Positions 45,019 to 54,265 of a stretch of DNA of 64,000 nucleotides are shown piece after piece. Below the pieces are notes generated by a model. The model was not told the DNA's origin. It saw only the letters and a program-made list of their open reading frames with translations, and did no database searches. Position numbers and translations under genes: made by a program. Position 1 is the first letter of the stretch. Each line of letters begins with the position of its first letter. The stretch comes from JBEIDK01 sp040383485 (GTDB taxonomy: Bacteria; Bacteroidota; Bacteroidia; UBA4408): positions 11,784 through 75,783 of the forward strand of contig JBEIDK010000001.1 of assembly GCA_040383485.1 (NCBI GenBank), read 5' to 3'.

Positions 45019-46581
45019 TCATGTTTCAGATTTAAAATTAAATGAAAGAAGGCATATTAAAAAAGAGAAAAGTACTGCTCCCGTTGACGTTTCAAGTGTA
45101 TCTTCATTCATAAATGATAAGATTATTATTGATAAGAAAATTTGCAAATAAAAATTAGCCTTATTATTAACATATATTTGATACAAAAAGTAAGTAAAAA
45201 TAATCAGTCCGAGAATACCGAATGTAGCAGCAAAACTTAAAAATTGATTATGCGCCCTTAGCCTATAATTTTCTTGAAGTATTGTTTTATCTATTTCATA
45301 TTGCTTTAAAAACGCATCGTTAATATCTCCGGTACCTACGCCAATAATTGGAGCGGATTTAATAATATTAATTGCAGTACTCCAAAATTGAAATCTCATA
45401 TAAACGGAATGGCCGCTGGCGTCTCCGTTGTTTTTAAATATTTCATATTCATAAAATAAGTCATTCAATCTTTTTTTAATTCCAAGCTTTGAAAATTTAT
45501 AATTTGTTACTCCATTCTCAATATTTTTAACATCAACTTCTGTTAGTTTACTAACTCCAACAGAGTCTTTTCTTAATCCTAATGAAGTTAAATATCTGAA
45601 CATGGTATATTGTAAATCTTGACCACGCAAATCTTTCATTTGAGGTTCAATTTTACTTTTATGTCTCCAACTTTTTTTACATTCTTCCCAATTTTGATAT
45701 AGCCCCACATAATTGCCATTTTCTGTAGCTTTATCTTCAATATGATGCTCATAATAATTACCTAAAATAGTTTTTGCCTCTAGCTTATTTATATCAATTG
45801 GGTATATGTAACAAAACTGAGAATATAATTTTCTAATTTCTAAAATTGAGAAGAATGAAACTAGAAATATAGAACTGAATGAAACAATTTTTACCAATCT
45901 TGATTTGTTGTATAATGAAAAGTAAATGAGAAGAAAAATAAAAACTATAAATAAAATTACAATGCCAGTTCCAGATTCAATAATAAATAAAAAAGAAATC
46001 AACCAAGCAATTGCAGCAATTACAAGTAGTTTTTTAATGTTTGATATATTATTTTTTACCAAATAATAACCGCAGAAAAAAATACTGATGCAAACCATTA
46101 ATGACAATCTAATATGAGAAATTAAGATAGAAGATTGCCTAATGTCTCTAACTTCAATATCTGTTAATCCCAATAGAATTAACAAACTTACTAAGGTTGA
46201 AACTAAAGTTGAAAGAATAAAAAGCCAAATAAGTAAATTAAATTGTTTGATTGATAAATTATCAAAACTGGAGAGAATAAATGGTAGTATTAATATGGGC
46301 AATTTTATTCTCAAATCATTTAGGGCATAATTAAAATTATTAGTATAAATCAACCCAAAAAGATGTAAAAAATAAATTGAACTAAGTGCTACAGCTGTTT
46401 TATTAGTAAGAAATTTTTGAATTGAACTTTTATAATCACCTTTCCATAGCCAAGCTATAACTAGACCAAACTGAGAAATACTGATTAAGAATATAGATGT
46501 TGGCAGTGCCACACACATTATAAGCAATGATAAAAATTCTAGTTCTTTCGGACCTAATTTTTTAAACTCTTCAAATGTCAT
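45019..46581 (-). CDS. O-antigen ligase/Wzy-like polytopic membrane protein
   Basis: A 520-residue inner-membrane protein with about 11 to 12 transmembrane helices (VALPTSIFLISISQFGLVIAW, VIAAIAWLISFLFIIESGTGIVILFIVFIFLL). A large hydrophilic loop (about 255-420) precedes the Wzy_C/O-ligase signature SAPIIGVGTGDINDAF ... LRAHNQFLSFAATFGILGLI, where conserved arginine and histidine bind the undecaprenyl-linked glycan. Whether it ligates to lipid A or polymerises repeat units cannot be decided. No glycan cluster surrounds it, which is unusual for a ligase but common in this phylum. Confidence 0.85.
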   Translation of the reverse strand: MTFEEFKKLGPKELEFLSLLIMCVALPTSIFLISISQFGLVIAWLWKGDYKSSIQKFLTNKTAVALSSIYFLHLFGLIYTNNFNYALNDLRIKLPILILPFILSSFDNLSIKQFNLLIWLFILSTLVSTLVSLLILLGLTDIEVRDIRQSSILISHIRLSLMVCISIFFCGYYLVKNNISNIKKLLVIAAIAWLISFLFIIESGTGIVILFIVFIFLLIYFSLYNKSRLVKIVSFSSIFLVSFFSILEIRKLYSQFCYIYPIDINKLEAKTILGNYYEHHIEDKATENGNYVGLYQNWEECKKSWRHKSKIEPQMKDLRGQDLQYTMFRYLTSLGLRKDSVGVSKLTEVDVKNIENGVTNYKFSKLGIKKRLNDLFYEYEIFKNNGDASGHSVYMRFQFWSTAINIIKSAPIIGVGTGDINDAFLKQYEIDKTILQENYRLRAHNQFLSFAATFGILGLIIFTYFLYQIYVNNKANFYLQIFLSIIILSFMNEDTLETSTGAVLFSFLICLLSFNFKSET

Positions 46582-46725
46582 AAGTTATAAACGCAAATAA
46601 GGTAAAATTATTGATATAAATTATTGGTATCTTTAAGTGCTAACGATTTAAAATACTTCATTCATACTAACAATAATTCCATTTGATTTTCGTTAAGGAT
46701 AGATATCCTAATTAAGCAAATAAAA

Positions 46726-47445
46726 ATGAGAATAATAAACCTTATAATCTTAACTAGTTCTATTTTGAATACAAATATATTGCATGCACAAAACCCGAAT
46801 TTAAATTATAAGTATGCTCTAAAAATTAGCAACTTAAGCAGCTACAAATCCAACTTTACAGCTTTGGGCAGAAGCTCAGTAGGCAATGGCAAAACTTTAC
46901 AGGTTTTACAACCGCTAATAACTTTGCAGCGAAAAATCAAAAATAACAATTTAGTAGAAATTGAATTGTCCACTTTAAATATTAACAGTAACAGAGGTAG
47001 TTTTTACGTTTATAATGATAGTCCTCCATATAATACAAGTAAAGTACCATTATATAAACAACGAAACACGAACATATCAATGCGTGCTGAATATATTTTT
47101 GTTTATGGAAAAATTAAAGATAAAAGATTAGTTTCTAATGTTGGAGTTGGCATAATGCCTGGTTATAATAAGATGAACTACATTTCAGCTAATCCTTTGT
47201 CATATTCTAATTCTAAAACCACAATTAGTTGTAGTGTTTACATTTCTCCAAGATTAACATACTTCGTAAAATCAAATTACTTTATAGATTTTAACATTCC
47301 CTTAAACATAATTGAGTTTAGTTTAAAAAATTCTTTTAATTCTAATCCAAAATTGGATTTAAATAATAGAAAAACTAGTACGTTTAATTTTGATGGACTT
47401 ACAACATCTATAGGCTTTCGTTTAGGCTTTGGAATAAAGCTATAA
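46726..47445 (+). CDS. Secreted beta-rich protein, possible outer-membrane barrel
   Basis: A 239-residue protein of unknown function. Signal sequence at 1-21 (IINLIILTSSILNTNILHAQ). The mature part alternates polar and hydrophobic residues with aromatic ends (VLQPLITLQRKIKNNNLVEIEL, ISMRAEYIFVYG, ISPRLTYFVKSNYFIDFNIPL) and closes with FDGLTTSIGFRLGFGIKL, the pattern of outer-membrane barrels ending near an aromatic residue. It stands alone and converges with the cytochrome-type lipoprotein (gap 9). The divergent ligase gene is 144 bases upstream. Confidence 0.6.
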   Translation: MRIINLIILTSSILNTNILHAQNPNLNYKYALKISNLSSYKSNFTALGRSSVGNGKTLQVLQPLITLQRKIKNNNLVEIELSTLNINSNRGSFYVYNDSPPYNTSKVPLYKQRNTNISMRAEYIFVYGKIKDKRLVSNVGVGIMPGYNKMNYISANPLSYSNSKTTISCSVYISPRLTYFVKSNYFIDFNIPLNIIEFSLKNSFNSNPKLDLNNRKTSTFNFDGLTTSIGFRLGFGIKL

Positions 47446-47454
47446 ATAATTTAT

Positions 47455-48102
47455 TTAGTTATCTAAGCCGCCTTTTAAAACCCAATTTTCAATCTTAGAA
47501 ACACTGCATGCATCTAATTGATATGATGGAGGCATTGCAATAAAACTTCCAGAATGTTTGACAGAGCCAAGCAATTTATTATTTGCAATTGTATTGAAAA
47601 CTCCTGTATAATTTGACAAATCAATACTACCCGACTGATTATTTGAATTATGACAGCCAACACAATTATTCGATATTATTGGTTTAATGTCTTTTGCAAA
47701 ACTACTTGCAGAAGTGTCACAACCATTGCCACCACAATTTGTTGTGTAAGGCGCACCAATATTAATCCAATATTTTATTGTACTCAACTCTTCTCTAGTT
47801 AGTTTATCTGCCCTGTTTGGAGGCATAGAAGGATTTAAACCATCACAATTATTATAAACTGCACTTTGCAACGGATGCTTTGATTTTACACCTTTCATTA
47901 TTCCTTCATAGTTGGTTAGGTTATAACCGTGGTTTTTACCATTGGAACTGTGGCAACCATTCATTCCACATCTTGAAACGAATAATGGTAATATATCTTT
48001 TTGAAAGCAAGGCTCAGTTACAACAACATTTTTTGTACATGTTATAAATTGAGATGATATTAAGAGTACAAAAAAAATAATAAAATAGAATTTTGTTTTC
48101 AT
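47455..48102 (-). CDS. Lipoprotein with two haem-binding-like cytochrome c repeats
   Basis: A 215-residue envelope protein. A signal peptide ends in FITC, a lipobox-like site, so it is probably a lipoprotein. Two related halves follow. The first carries CGMNGCH, a CX4CH form that is rarer than CXXCH, and the second CVGCH, a normal haem c site. Each half has a methionine (MPPN, MPPS) as a candidate axial ligand and a WINIGAP/WVLKGGL end, as in planctomycete-type cytochrome C domains. Electron transfer or binding of a redox partner is likely. It is the second gene after the choice-of-anchor V protein at 48145, which also has a haem motif. Confidence 0.78.
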   Translation of the reverse strand: MKTKFYFIIFFVLLISSQFITCTKNVVVTEPCFQKDILPLFVSRCGMNGCHSSNGKNHGYNLTNYEGIMKGVKSKHPLQSAVYNNCDGLNPSMPPNRADKLTREELSTIKYWINIGAPYTTNCGGNGCDTSASSFAKDIKPIISNNCVGCHNSNNQSGSIDLSNYTGVFNTIANNKLLGSVKHSGSFIAMPPSYQLDACSVSKIENWVLKGGLDN

Positions 48103-48144
48103 TTTAATTAGTTAAAGGAGTTAAACATTTATTTTTTAATAAAT

Positions 48145-48981
48145 CTATTTTTTTATAATCACTTTATTTAAAGTGGTATTGTTTTGTGAAATTGTTCTAA
48201 TAAAATAAATACCATTTACGATATTGTTATTAATTTCAATTTTATTTACAGAATTTGTATTTGAATTAATGTTTTCTTCTTGAACAATTTTGCCAGAAAA
48301 GTCTATAATTTGTAGATAAATCTTTTCTTGTTTTAGGTTACCAAAATCAATATAAAACTCATTAGAAATTGGACTTGGATAAATAGAAAGTTCAGGTTGT
48401 GCTGTATTCTTTTTTACTGCAGTAGTATTAACTGCAGTAATTACTTGACTTCCATTTACAGCAAAGTCACCAGCCCCACTACCACCATTTGCATTGGCAG
48501 CAATTGCGGCATAGTAAAAAGTTATGTTTCCAGAAGCTGATGTTGGCGCAATCCAATCGAAGTTAAAGGTTTTAGAATTTGGAGATGCGCCCCCACCTAA
48601 TTGATGTACGACGTTTATGCGCGAAACGCCAGACACTGTTTGATTTTTTATTTGAGTTTCTAAAGAATTAGTAATTACCAATGTTCCCGCATTTTGGTTT
48701 GTAGAAGTTAATGCTTCAACTCCTAAACCAAACAAATTTATACCTTGTTTTGAAACAGTTACACTCATATTATAAGTTGTTCCCGGAATGTATTCCCAAT
48801 TTGGCATATTACCACAAGAAATTATGACCGATGTTGAAGCATCTGTTGACGTATGACAACCTGAACATGTAGTTTCTCCCGGAGAACCAGTTTTCCCTGC
48901 CTTACCATTATTACTTAGAATTTCAGCTATAGCTAAAGTAACTAATGTTAAAGCAGAAACCAATAAAAATATTCTTTTCAT
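48145..48981 (-). CDS. Choice-of-anchor V / Reeler-like protein with CXXCH and T9SS tail
   Basis: A 278-residue exported protein. Signal peptide at 1-19 (FLLVSALTLVTLAIA), then GKTGSPGETTCSGCHTS, which contains a CXXCH haem c motif. The central beta domain (GTTYNMSVTVSKQGINLFGLGVEALTS ... FNFDWIAPTSASGNITFYYAA) matches the choice-of-anchor V/Reeler-like family. The C-terminus is a type A sorting domain (ELSIYPSPISNEFYIDF ... GIYFIRTI), so it is exported by type IX secretion. It is followed by the haem lipoprotein gene 42 bases downstream, and the two may form an electron-transfer or ligand-binding pair on the surface. Confidence 0.83.
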   Translation of the reverse strand: MKRIFLLVSALTLVTLAIAEILSNNGKAGKTGSPGETTCSGCHTSTDASTSVIISCGNMPNWEYIPGTTYNMSVTVSKQGINLFGLGVEALTSTNQNAGTLVITNSLETQIKNQTVSGVSRINVVHQLGGGASPNSKTFNFDWIAPTSASGNITFYYAAIAANANGGSGAGDFAVNGSQVITAVNTTAVKKNTAQPELSIYPSPISNEFYIDFGNLKQEKIYLQIIDFSGKIVQEENINSNTNSVNKIEINNNIVNGIYFIRTISQNNTTLNKVIIKK

Positions 48982-49130
48982 TTATAATTTATTTAATGTT
49001 GTAACATTAGTTTTAATTTTATTTACTTCAAAATTGTTTAACGAATAGTATTGTTAAAAAATCTGACAATTACCCTAATTTTTGTTTTAGGTTTTATTCA
49101 GAGAATTAGAAATCAAATAAAAAAATAACT

Positions 49131-49138
49131 TAGGTTTG
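49131..49138 (+). promoter_or_regulatory. Candidate -7 box of the DUF4293 gene
   Basis: TAGGTTTG, an exact TAnnTTTG match, 22 bases before the GTG start. No -33 TTTG in the expected place. Confidence 0.42.
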
Positions 49139-49160
49139 CTAAAATTCTAATTAATTCAAA

Positions 49161-49652
49161 GTGATACAAAGAGTTCAATCCGTTTTTTTAGCTTTAGTAG
49201 CTATTTGTATGTTAGCGCTATATTTTACTTCTATAGTAACAGTCACATACCAAAATAAAAAATTCATTTTTTCTATTTTTGGTTTAAATGAACAAGGAAG
49301 TGAAAATTTAAACTTTTTATTATTTCCTACATTCCTTTTTGGTTTAACGACTACAATTGTTTTATTATCCTTCTATTGTATTACCGCATTTAAAAATAGG
49401 ATAAATCAAATGAAATTTGTCCGACTAAACACATTGCTCATATTAATTTTTATAGTTGTAGATGTATTGGCATACGATAAAATATTTGATATAATTCTTG
49501 CTACAAATAAAAATTTCAGCAGAGACTCAAGTTTAGTTACTTATTTATTCGGAAGCGTTACTCCTGTTTTTGCATTAATTTTTAATATTTTGGCTTTCAG
49601 AGGAATCAAAAAAGACGAAGACTTAGTTCGTTCTGCAAATAGAATAAGATAG
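49161..49652 (+). CDS. DUF4293 four-helix membrane protein
   Basis: A 163-residue inner-membrane protein starting with GTG at 49161 (MIQRVQSVFLAL). Four hydrophobic helices (about 5-24, 50-73, 88-106, 128-147). The opening MIQRxQSxxL and the final FRGIKKDEDLVRSANRIR match DUF4293, a family limited to Bacteroidota whose function is unknown. A deacetylase-like gene follows 31 bases downstream and may be cotranscribed. Confidence 0.88.
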   Translation: MIQRVQSVFLALVAICMLALYFTSIVTVTYQNKKFIFSIFGLNEQGSENLNFLLFPTFLFGLTTTIVLLSFYCITAFKNRINQMKFVRLNTLLILIFIVVDVLAYDKIFDIILATNKNFSRDSSLVTYLFGSVTPVFALIFNILAFRGIKKDEDLVRSANRIR

Positions 49653-49683
49653 TGAAATTGAACCTAAACAAATCCTTATTTAA

Positions 49684-51003
49684 TTGAAAGAGTTTGACAA
49701 TATAACTGTCTTTACATCAAAAACATCTCCAAGGTTACGATATGTTTTTAAGTATATTCTAATAGATATTATAGGATTTAAAGATGTTGTTTTTGAACAG
49801 GATAAATTAAAATTTATTACTTCTAAAGGCGCTAAAATTAATTACTCCTCCAACAAAATTAATGATGAGTTGTGGATTGCTCCACATTCTATTTTATTCG
49901 AAACTGGATTAAAAGACCAAGAAATAAGAGTAATTGATTGGAAAGACACTAAAGCATTTTTTGTTACCAATAAAAACGCAGATGTTCAATTTGATTTATT
50001 TGGGGCAACCTTTTTCCTAATTTCTCGATATGAGGAATATTTGCCATCTATTCATGATATACATGAAAGGTTTGATGCACATGAAAGTATTGCCTACAAA
50101 GAAAATTTTTTAAATCAGGCTGTAGTTAATAGGTGGGCTATTTTTTTGAATGAACTTTTGCTACATAAATTTGAAACAATTCAATTACAAAAAAAAACAT
50201 ACAAATTTATAAATACAATAGATATAGATAATGCTTGGGCATATAAAAATAAAGGGTTATTCAGAACAATTGGTGCATTTGCAAGGGACATTTATAAGTT
50301 AGATTGGGACAACTTTCTTGAACGATTATTAGTTCTTTTAGGTAGAAAAAAAGATGCTTATGATACTTATAATTACATGCTTGAATTACAAAATAAATAT
50401 AATATTCCAACTATTTATTTTTTTCTTTTCGGAGATTATGGAATAAACGATAAAAATATTTCCATTGAAAATAAAAAGTTTAGAAAATTAATAAAATCAA
50501 TTGCTGACGAAGCTGAGGTAGGAATTCATCCTTCATATAATTCAAATAAATTTCCGAATAAGTTAGACTCTGAAATTAAAAATTTAGGAAAAGTAATAAA
50601 GCGTGATGTCTATAAAAGCCGTCAACATTTTTTAAAGCTAACCTTTCCACAAACATACCAACGTTTATTTGAGCATGATATTACTGATGAATATTCTATG
50701 GGCTATGCTTCTGAAATTGGCTTTAGAGCAGGCACATGTACACCTTTTTACTTCTATAATATCGATTTAGAAATTGAAACTAAGTTGCGTATACATCCTT
50801 TTCAAGTTATGGAAGCAACACTATTTTATTATATGAAATTAAACCCTGAGCAATCAATAATAGAAATTTCAAAAATTATTGAAGAAGCAAAAAAAGTTAA
50901 TGGTACATTTGTTTCACTTTGGCATAATGAGACATTGTCAAATACAAAACAATGGCTTGGTTGGACAAAAGTGTATGAAGCTATGCTTTTGAAAGCGATA
51001 TAA
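49684..51003 (+). CDS. Polysaccharide deacetylase-like protein
   Basis: A 439-residue cytoplasmic or peripheral protein, starting with TTG at 49684; no ATG upstream in frame. The N-terminal 130 residues (FDNITVFTSKTSPRLRYVFKYIL) resemble the DUF7033 cap of Bacteroidota deacetylases. The NodB-like region has INTIDIDNAWAYKNKG, EVGIHPSYNSNKFP and RQHFLKL with the two conserved aspartates and the histidine of the HPS motif. The last part (RIHPFQVMEATLFYYM ... SLWHNETLS) closes the fold. Substrate unknown, probably a cell-envelope glycan. It converges with the iscS/nifS-type gene (gap 3). Confidence 0.8.
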   Translation: MKEFDNITVFTSKTSPRLRYVFKYILIDIIGFKDVVFEQDKLKFITSKGAKINYSSNKINDELWIAPHSILFETGLKDQEIRVIDWKDTKAFFVTNKNADVQFDLFGATFFLISRYEEYLPSIHDIHERFDAHESIAYKENFLNQAVVNRWAIFLNELLLHKFETIQLQKKTYKFINTIDIDNAWAYKNKGLFRTIGAFARDIYKLDWDNFLERLLVLLGRKKDAYDTYNYMLELQNKYNIPTIYFFLFGDYGINDKNISIENKKFRKLIKSIADEAEVGIHPSYNSNKFPNKLDSEIKNLGKVIKRDVYKSRQHFLKLTFPQTYQRLFEHDITDEYSMGYASEIGFRAGTCTPFYFYNIDLEIETKLRIHPFQVMEATLFYYMKLNPEQSIIEISKIIEEAKKVNGTFVSLWHNETLSNTKQWLGWTKVYEAMLLKAI

Positions 51004-51006
51004 TAA

Positions 51007-52146
51007 CTAAGCAGTTACTAAAAACATTTGAATTAATTTCTCAACAACTATATCAATTTCTTCAATTGTATTATTTCTTGAAAATGAAAATCTAATAGAA
51101 GGCCTATTCATATCAACTCCTATCCCTCTTAAAACATGTGAACCTTGATTGCTGCCGCTTGTACAGGCGCTTCCTGCAGAAACACAAATTCCGGCAATAT
51201 CTAAATTAAACAATAGCATTTCGGCGTTTGGGGTTTCAGGAAATCGCACATTTAATACAGTATAAAGAGACTTTTCAGGAGTTGTTGCACTACCATTAAA
51301 CTCAACTCCTGGTATATTCTTTTTTAATTTATCAATCATATATGATTTAACTTTCTGAACATGCACATGATGTTGTTCCATATCCCGATAGGCAATTTCT
51401 AATGCTTTACCTAATCCAACAATACCATAAACATTTTCAGTTCCTCCTCTCATATTCCTTTCCTGTGAGCCCCCTTGAATCATTGGTGAAATTTTAATGT
51501 CGCTATTTAAATAAATAAAACCTACACCTTTGGGACCATGAAATTTATGAGCCGCACCAACACAATAGTGAAGCTTCAATGCTTTAACATCATGTATATA
51601 GTGCCCCATAGTTTGAACTGTATCTGAATGAAACAGAGCATTATATTTCTCACATAAATTACCAACTTCTTGAATAGGTAATAAATTACCAATTTCATTG
51701 TTTGCATGCATCAAACTTACCAAGCTTCTATCATTTGTTTTCAATAATTCTTCTAAATGCATCAAATCAATCATTCCATCAGCATCAGTTTTTACAATAC
51801 TAAGTTTAATAAGTCCTTTTTTTTCTAAATTTTCCAGAGTGTGTAAAACAGCATGATGCTCAATTTTGCTTGTTATAGCGTGCTTAATTCCTAAATCATA
51901 AACACTTCCTGTAATAGCCATATTATCTGCTTCAGTTCCACCACTTGTAAAAAATATTTCACCAGGTTGTGCGTTTATAAGTTTAGCAATTGTCTTTCTA
52001 GCATTTTCAATAGCAGTCCTTGTCTTACGTCCCATCGAATGTATTGATGAAGGATTTCCGTAATGTTCTTGCATAATTGGAAGCATTGTACTTAATACTT
52101 CAGGGTCAAGGGCTGTAGTTGCAGCGTTATCTAAATAAATAGCCAT
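51007..52146 (-). CDS. Cysteine desulfurase, IscS/NifS type
   Basis: A 379-residue PLP enzyme of group I. The N-terminus is MAIYLDNAATTALDPEV, the PLP-lysine lies in VGAAHKFHGPKGVGFIYL, and the flexible active-site loop carries the cysteine in GICVSAGSACTSGSNQGSHVL. This loop type separates it from the SufS enzyme at 3658. Without iscU/iscA or an mnmA gene nearby, its acceptor cannot be stated; sulfur for tRNA thiolation is plausible since mtaB (also sulfur-using) is divergent from it 486 bases away, but no coupling is shown. A -7 box TAAATTTG lies 16 bases before the ATG. Confidence 0.93.
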   Translation of the reverse strand: MAIYLDNAATTALDPEVLSTMLPIMQEHYGNPSSIHSMGRKTRTAIENARKTIAKLINAQPGEIFFTSGGTEADNMAITGSVYDLGIKHAITSKIEHHAVLHTLENLEKKGLIKLSIVKTDADGMIDLMHLEELLKTNDRSLVSLMHANNEIGNLLPIQEVGNLCEKYNALFHSDTVQTMGHYIHDVKALKLHYCVGAAHKFHGPKGVGFIYLNSDIKISPMIQGGSQERNMRGGTENVYGIVGLGKALEIAYRDMEQHHVHVQKVKSYMIDKLKKNIPGVEFNGSATTPEKSLYTVLNVRFPETPNAEMLLFNLDIAGICVSAGSACTSGSNQGSHVLRGIGVDMNRPSIRFSFSRNNTIEEIDIVVEKLIQMFLVTA

Positions 52147-52161
52147 TTAAAAATATTTTCA

Positions 52162-52169
52162 CAAATTTA
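52162..52169 (-). promoter_or_regulatory. Candidate -7 box of the IscS/NifS-type gene
   Basis: Minus strand TAAATTTG, an exact TAnnTTTG match. A TTG at 52190-52192 is 20 bases upstream and may be the -33 element. Confidence 0.45.
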
Positions 52170-52619
52170 GTTTAAAAAGAAAATATTACCAAGAAACTAG
52201 TTACTATCATATTTTAATCCCAGATTACGCGTTCGAGGTTGGTAGTGAAACGCTAAAGCCTAATAAAATATGCACTTTTGCGAATAAATCATATTTAATA
52301 TATGATGCATGAGAAAAAGTTGTAGACTTCATATTTTGAAGGGGTTTTGCGTTGTAATAGAATTTCTAATGCATATTCTGGGTTAAATTGAAATTCAATA
52401 AAATATTTCAATCAATGTTTTATGATAAATGAATTGTAAAAAATATTAATAAAAATAATTAAGTGCTTTTTAAGCCTTTAAAACAGGCTTAGCTTGAGTT
52501 TAATAAAATTTAAGTGAATAAAAAGTTATTTAATTTTATTTTTACATATTAATTAACCCAATGTTGAAAAGAAATTACATAATTTAAAGCAACAATTGTG
52601 TAAAGATTTTTTCAATTAA
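52170..52619. other. Intergenic region between the desulfurase and mtaB genes (about 450 bases)
   Basis: Mostly very AT-rich. One GC-richer patch at 52218-52262 (CCCAGATTACGCGTTCGAGG...) differs from its surroundings. On the minus strand a 35-codon ORF (52225-52332) reads KVHILLGFSVSLPTSNA at its end. It has no recognised homologue and no good ribosome site. I treat it as a possible remnant or dispersed repeat and not as a gene. Confidence 0.35.
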
Positions 52620-52627
52620 TATATTTG
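52620..52627 (+). promoter_or_regulatory. Candidate -7 box directly before mtaB
   Basis: TATATTTG, exact TAnnTTTG match, 4 bases before the ATG at 52632; a TTG at 52596-52598 is 21 bases upstream. If used, the mRNA would start at or near the ATG, that is, leaderless. Confidence 0.4.
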
Positions 52628-52631
52628 ACAC

Positions 52632-53981
52632 ATGGAATTTAAGCCAACTGTAGCTTTTCATACTTTAGGTTGTAAACTCAACTTTTCAGAAACTTCTACT
52701 ATTTCAAGAAAGTTTGTTAGTGAGGGTTATAATCGTGTCTCTTTTCCTGAAATTGCGGATGTTTATGTTATAAATACTTGCTCCGTAACTGAAAATGCTG
52801 ACAAAGAATGCAAAAAAATAGTAAAAGATGCACTAAAAATAAATCCGGAAGCATTCGTTTGTGTTGTTGGTTGTTACGCACAGTTAAAACCTGAAGAAAT
52901 TGCAAAAATAGATGGTGTAGATTTAGTGCTTGGTGCAACAGAAAAATTTAAATTAACCAATTATATTACCAATTTCACAAAGAAAACTCATACCGAAATT
53001 CATAGTTGCGAAATTGAAGATGCCAACATATTTATAGATTCATACTCAATTGGAGATAGAACAAGGGCATTTCTAAAAGTTCAGGATGGATGCGATTATA
53101 CTTGTAGTTATTGCACCATTCCCCTTGCAAGAGGAATTAGCAGAAGTGATAAGTTAGAGAATGTAATCAAAAATGTTACTGAAATTACTGACAAAGGAGT
53201 TAAAGAAATTGTTTTGACAGGCGTTAATATTGGAGATTATGGTAAAGGCGAATTCGGGAATAAAAAACACCAGAACACTTTTCTTGAATTAATTACAGAA
53301 CTTGACAAAATAAAAAAAGTTGAAAGGTTCCGAATTTCGTCTATTGAACCTAACCTTTTAAAAAATGATATAATAGAATTTGTTGCAGATTCTAAAAAAT
53401 TTGTTCCTCATTTTCATATTCCACTTCAAAGCGGAAGCAATGAAATTTTAAAAAAAATGAGAAGGAGATATCTTAAAGAATTATATATTGAAAAAATTAA
53501 ATTGATAAAAAAAATAATGCCGAATTGTTCTATAGGTGTTGATGTTATAGTTGGTTTTCCTGGAGAAACTGACGAATTATTTCTTGAAACATACAATTTC
53601 CTAAATGAGCTAGATATTACATATTTACACGTTTTCACATATAGTGAGCGTGATAATACAGATGCTTTGTTGTTAGATAATATTGTGCCTAAAAATATAA
53701 GAAGTAAAAGAAATAAAATGCTAAGAATTTTATCAGCTAAAAAGCAAAATTTATTTTACGAGCAGAATTTAGGAAAAATATTAGAAGTTTTATTTGAATC
53801 TGAAAACAAAAATGGAATGATACATGGCTTCACAAAAAATTATATAAAAGTAGCTGTAAAATATAGTATTGATTTAGTTAACCAAATTCGAATGGTTAAA
53901 TTAGAGCGTATATTAGACAATGGAAATGTTGCTGGAGAATTAATTAAAAAGAATGTTTTATCAGAAATAAATAACTATTAA
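52632..53981 (+). CDS. mtaB: tRNA t6A37 methylthiotransferase
   Basis: Radical SAM enzyme that adds a methylthio group to N6-threonylcarbamoyladenosine-37 of tRNA; 449 residues. The N-terminal UPF0004 domain has cysteines in HTLGCKLNFSE, NTCSVTENADKE and VGCYAQLKPEE. The radical SAM cysteines are in GCDYTCSYCTIPLARG. The C-terminal TRAM part is partial. The opening (TLGCKLNFSETSTI) is the MtaB/MTTase-e variant, not MiaB. It is the first gene of an operon with two small membrane proteins and lgt; the next ATG is 10 bases away. Confidence 0.94.
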   Translation: MEFKPTVAFHTLGCKLNFSETSTISRKFVSEGYNRVSFPEIADVYVINTCSVTENADKECKKIVKDALKINPEAFVCVVGCYAQLKPEEIAKIDGVDLVLGATEKFKLTNYITNFTKKTHTEIHSCEIEDANIFIDSYSIGDRTRAFLKVQDGCDYTCSYCTIPLARGISRSDKLENVIKNVTEITDKGVKEIVLTGVNIGDYGKGEFGNKKHQNTFLELITELDKIKKVERFRISSIEPNLLKNDIIEFVADSKKFVPHFHIPLQSGSNEILKKMRRRYLKELYIEKIKLIKKIMPNCSIGVDVIVGFPGETDELFLETYNFLNELDITYLHVFTYSERDNTDALLLDNIVPKNIRSKRNKMLRILSAKKQNLFYEQNLGKILEVLFESENKNGMIHGFTKNYIKVAVKYSIDLVNQIRMVKLERILDNGNVAGELIKKNVLSEINNY

Positions 53982-53991
53982 CTTAGAAAAA

Positions 53992-54225
53992 ATGGAAGAG
54001 GATATATATGAAATTTCTCCCAATAGTGGAAGATTAAGAAAAAGAATAAGATTTAAAAAACACAGAGTAAAAAAAAAAAGTTTAGAAAGCAAACTAATTA
54101 GCTTTTTTAAGCATCCAATTTTTATATTTATCATTGTAATCGTAACAGGAATATTTCTTTATTTTTCATTAGAAACTCCAGTTAAGAAAAGTAGAAAAAG
54201 ACCAGCCCTACAAGTGTTGATATAA
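53992..54225 (+). CDS. Small single-pass membrane protein with SPNSGRLRKR motif
   Basis: A 77-residue protein of unknown function. N-terminal YEISPNSGRLRKRIRFKKHRVKKK is strongly basic and cytoplasmic by the positive-inside rule; one transmembrane helix (about 42-62, IFIFIIVIVTGIFLYF); then a short basic tail. The next gene encodes a 94-residue protein with the same N-terminal sequence (YSISPNSGRLRKR) and the same layout, so the two are paralogues. They sit between mtaB and lgt. Confidence 0.75.
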   Translation: MEEDIYEISPNSGRLRKRIRFKKHRVKKKSLESKLISFFKHPIFIFIIVIVTGIFLYFSLETPVKKSRKRPALQVLI

Positions 54226-54265
54226 ATAAAAGAATTAAAGATAAACTACCTCAAGATTAATTTAT

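Noticed and set aside
52225..52262. tRNA-like GTTCGAGG sequence
   Set aside because: There is no acceptor stem, anticodon arm or CCA context; only the TpsiC-like octamer is present.
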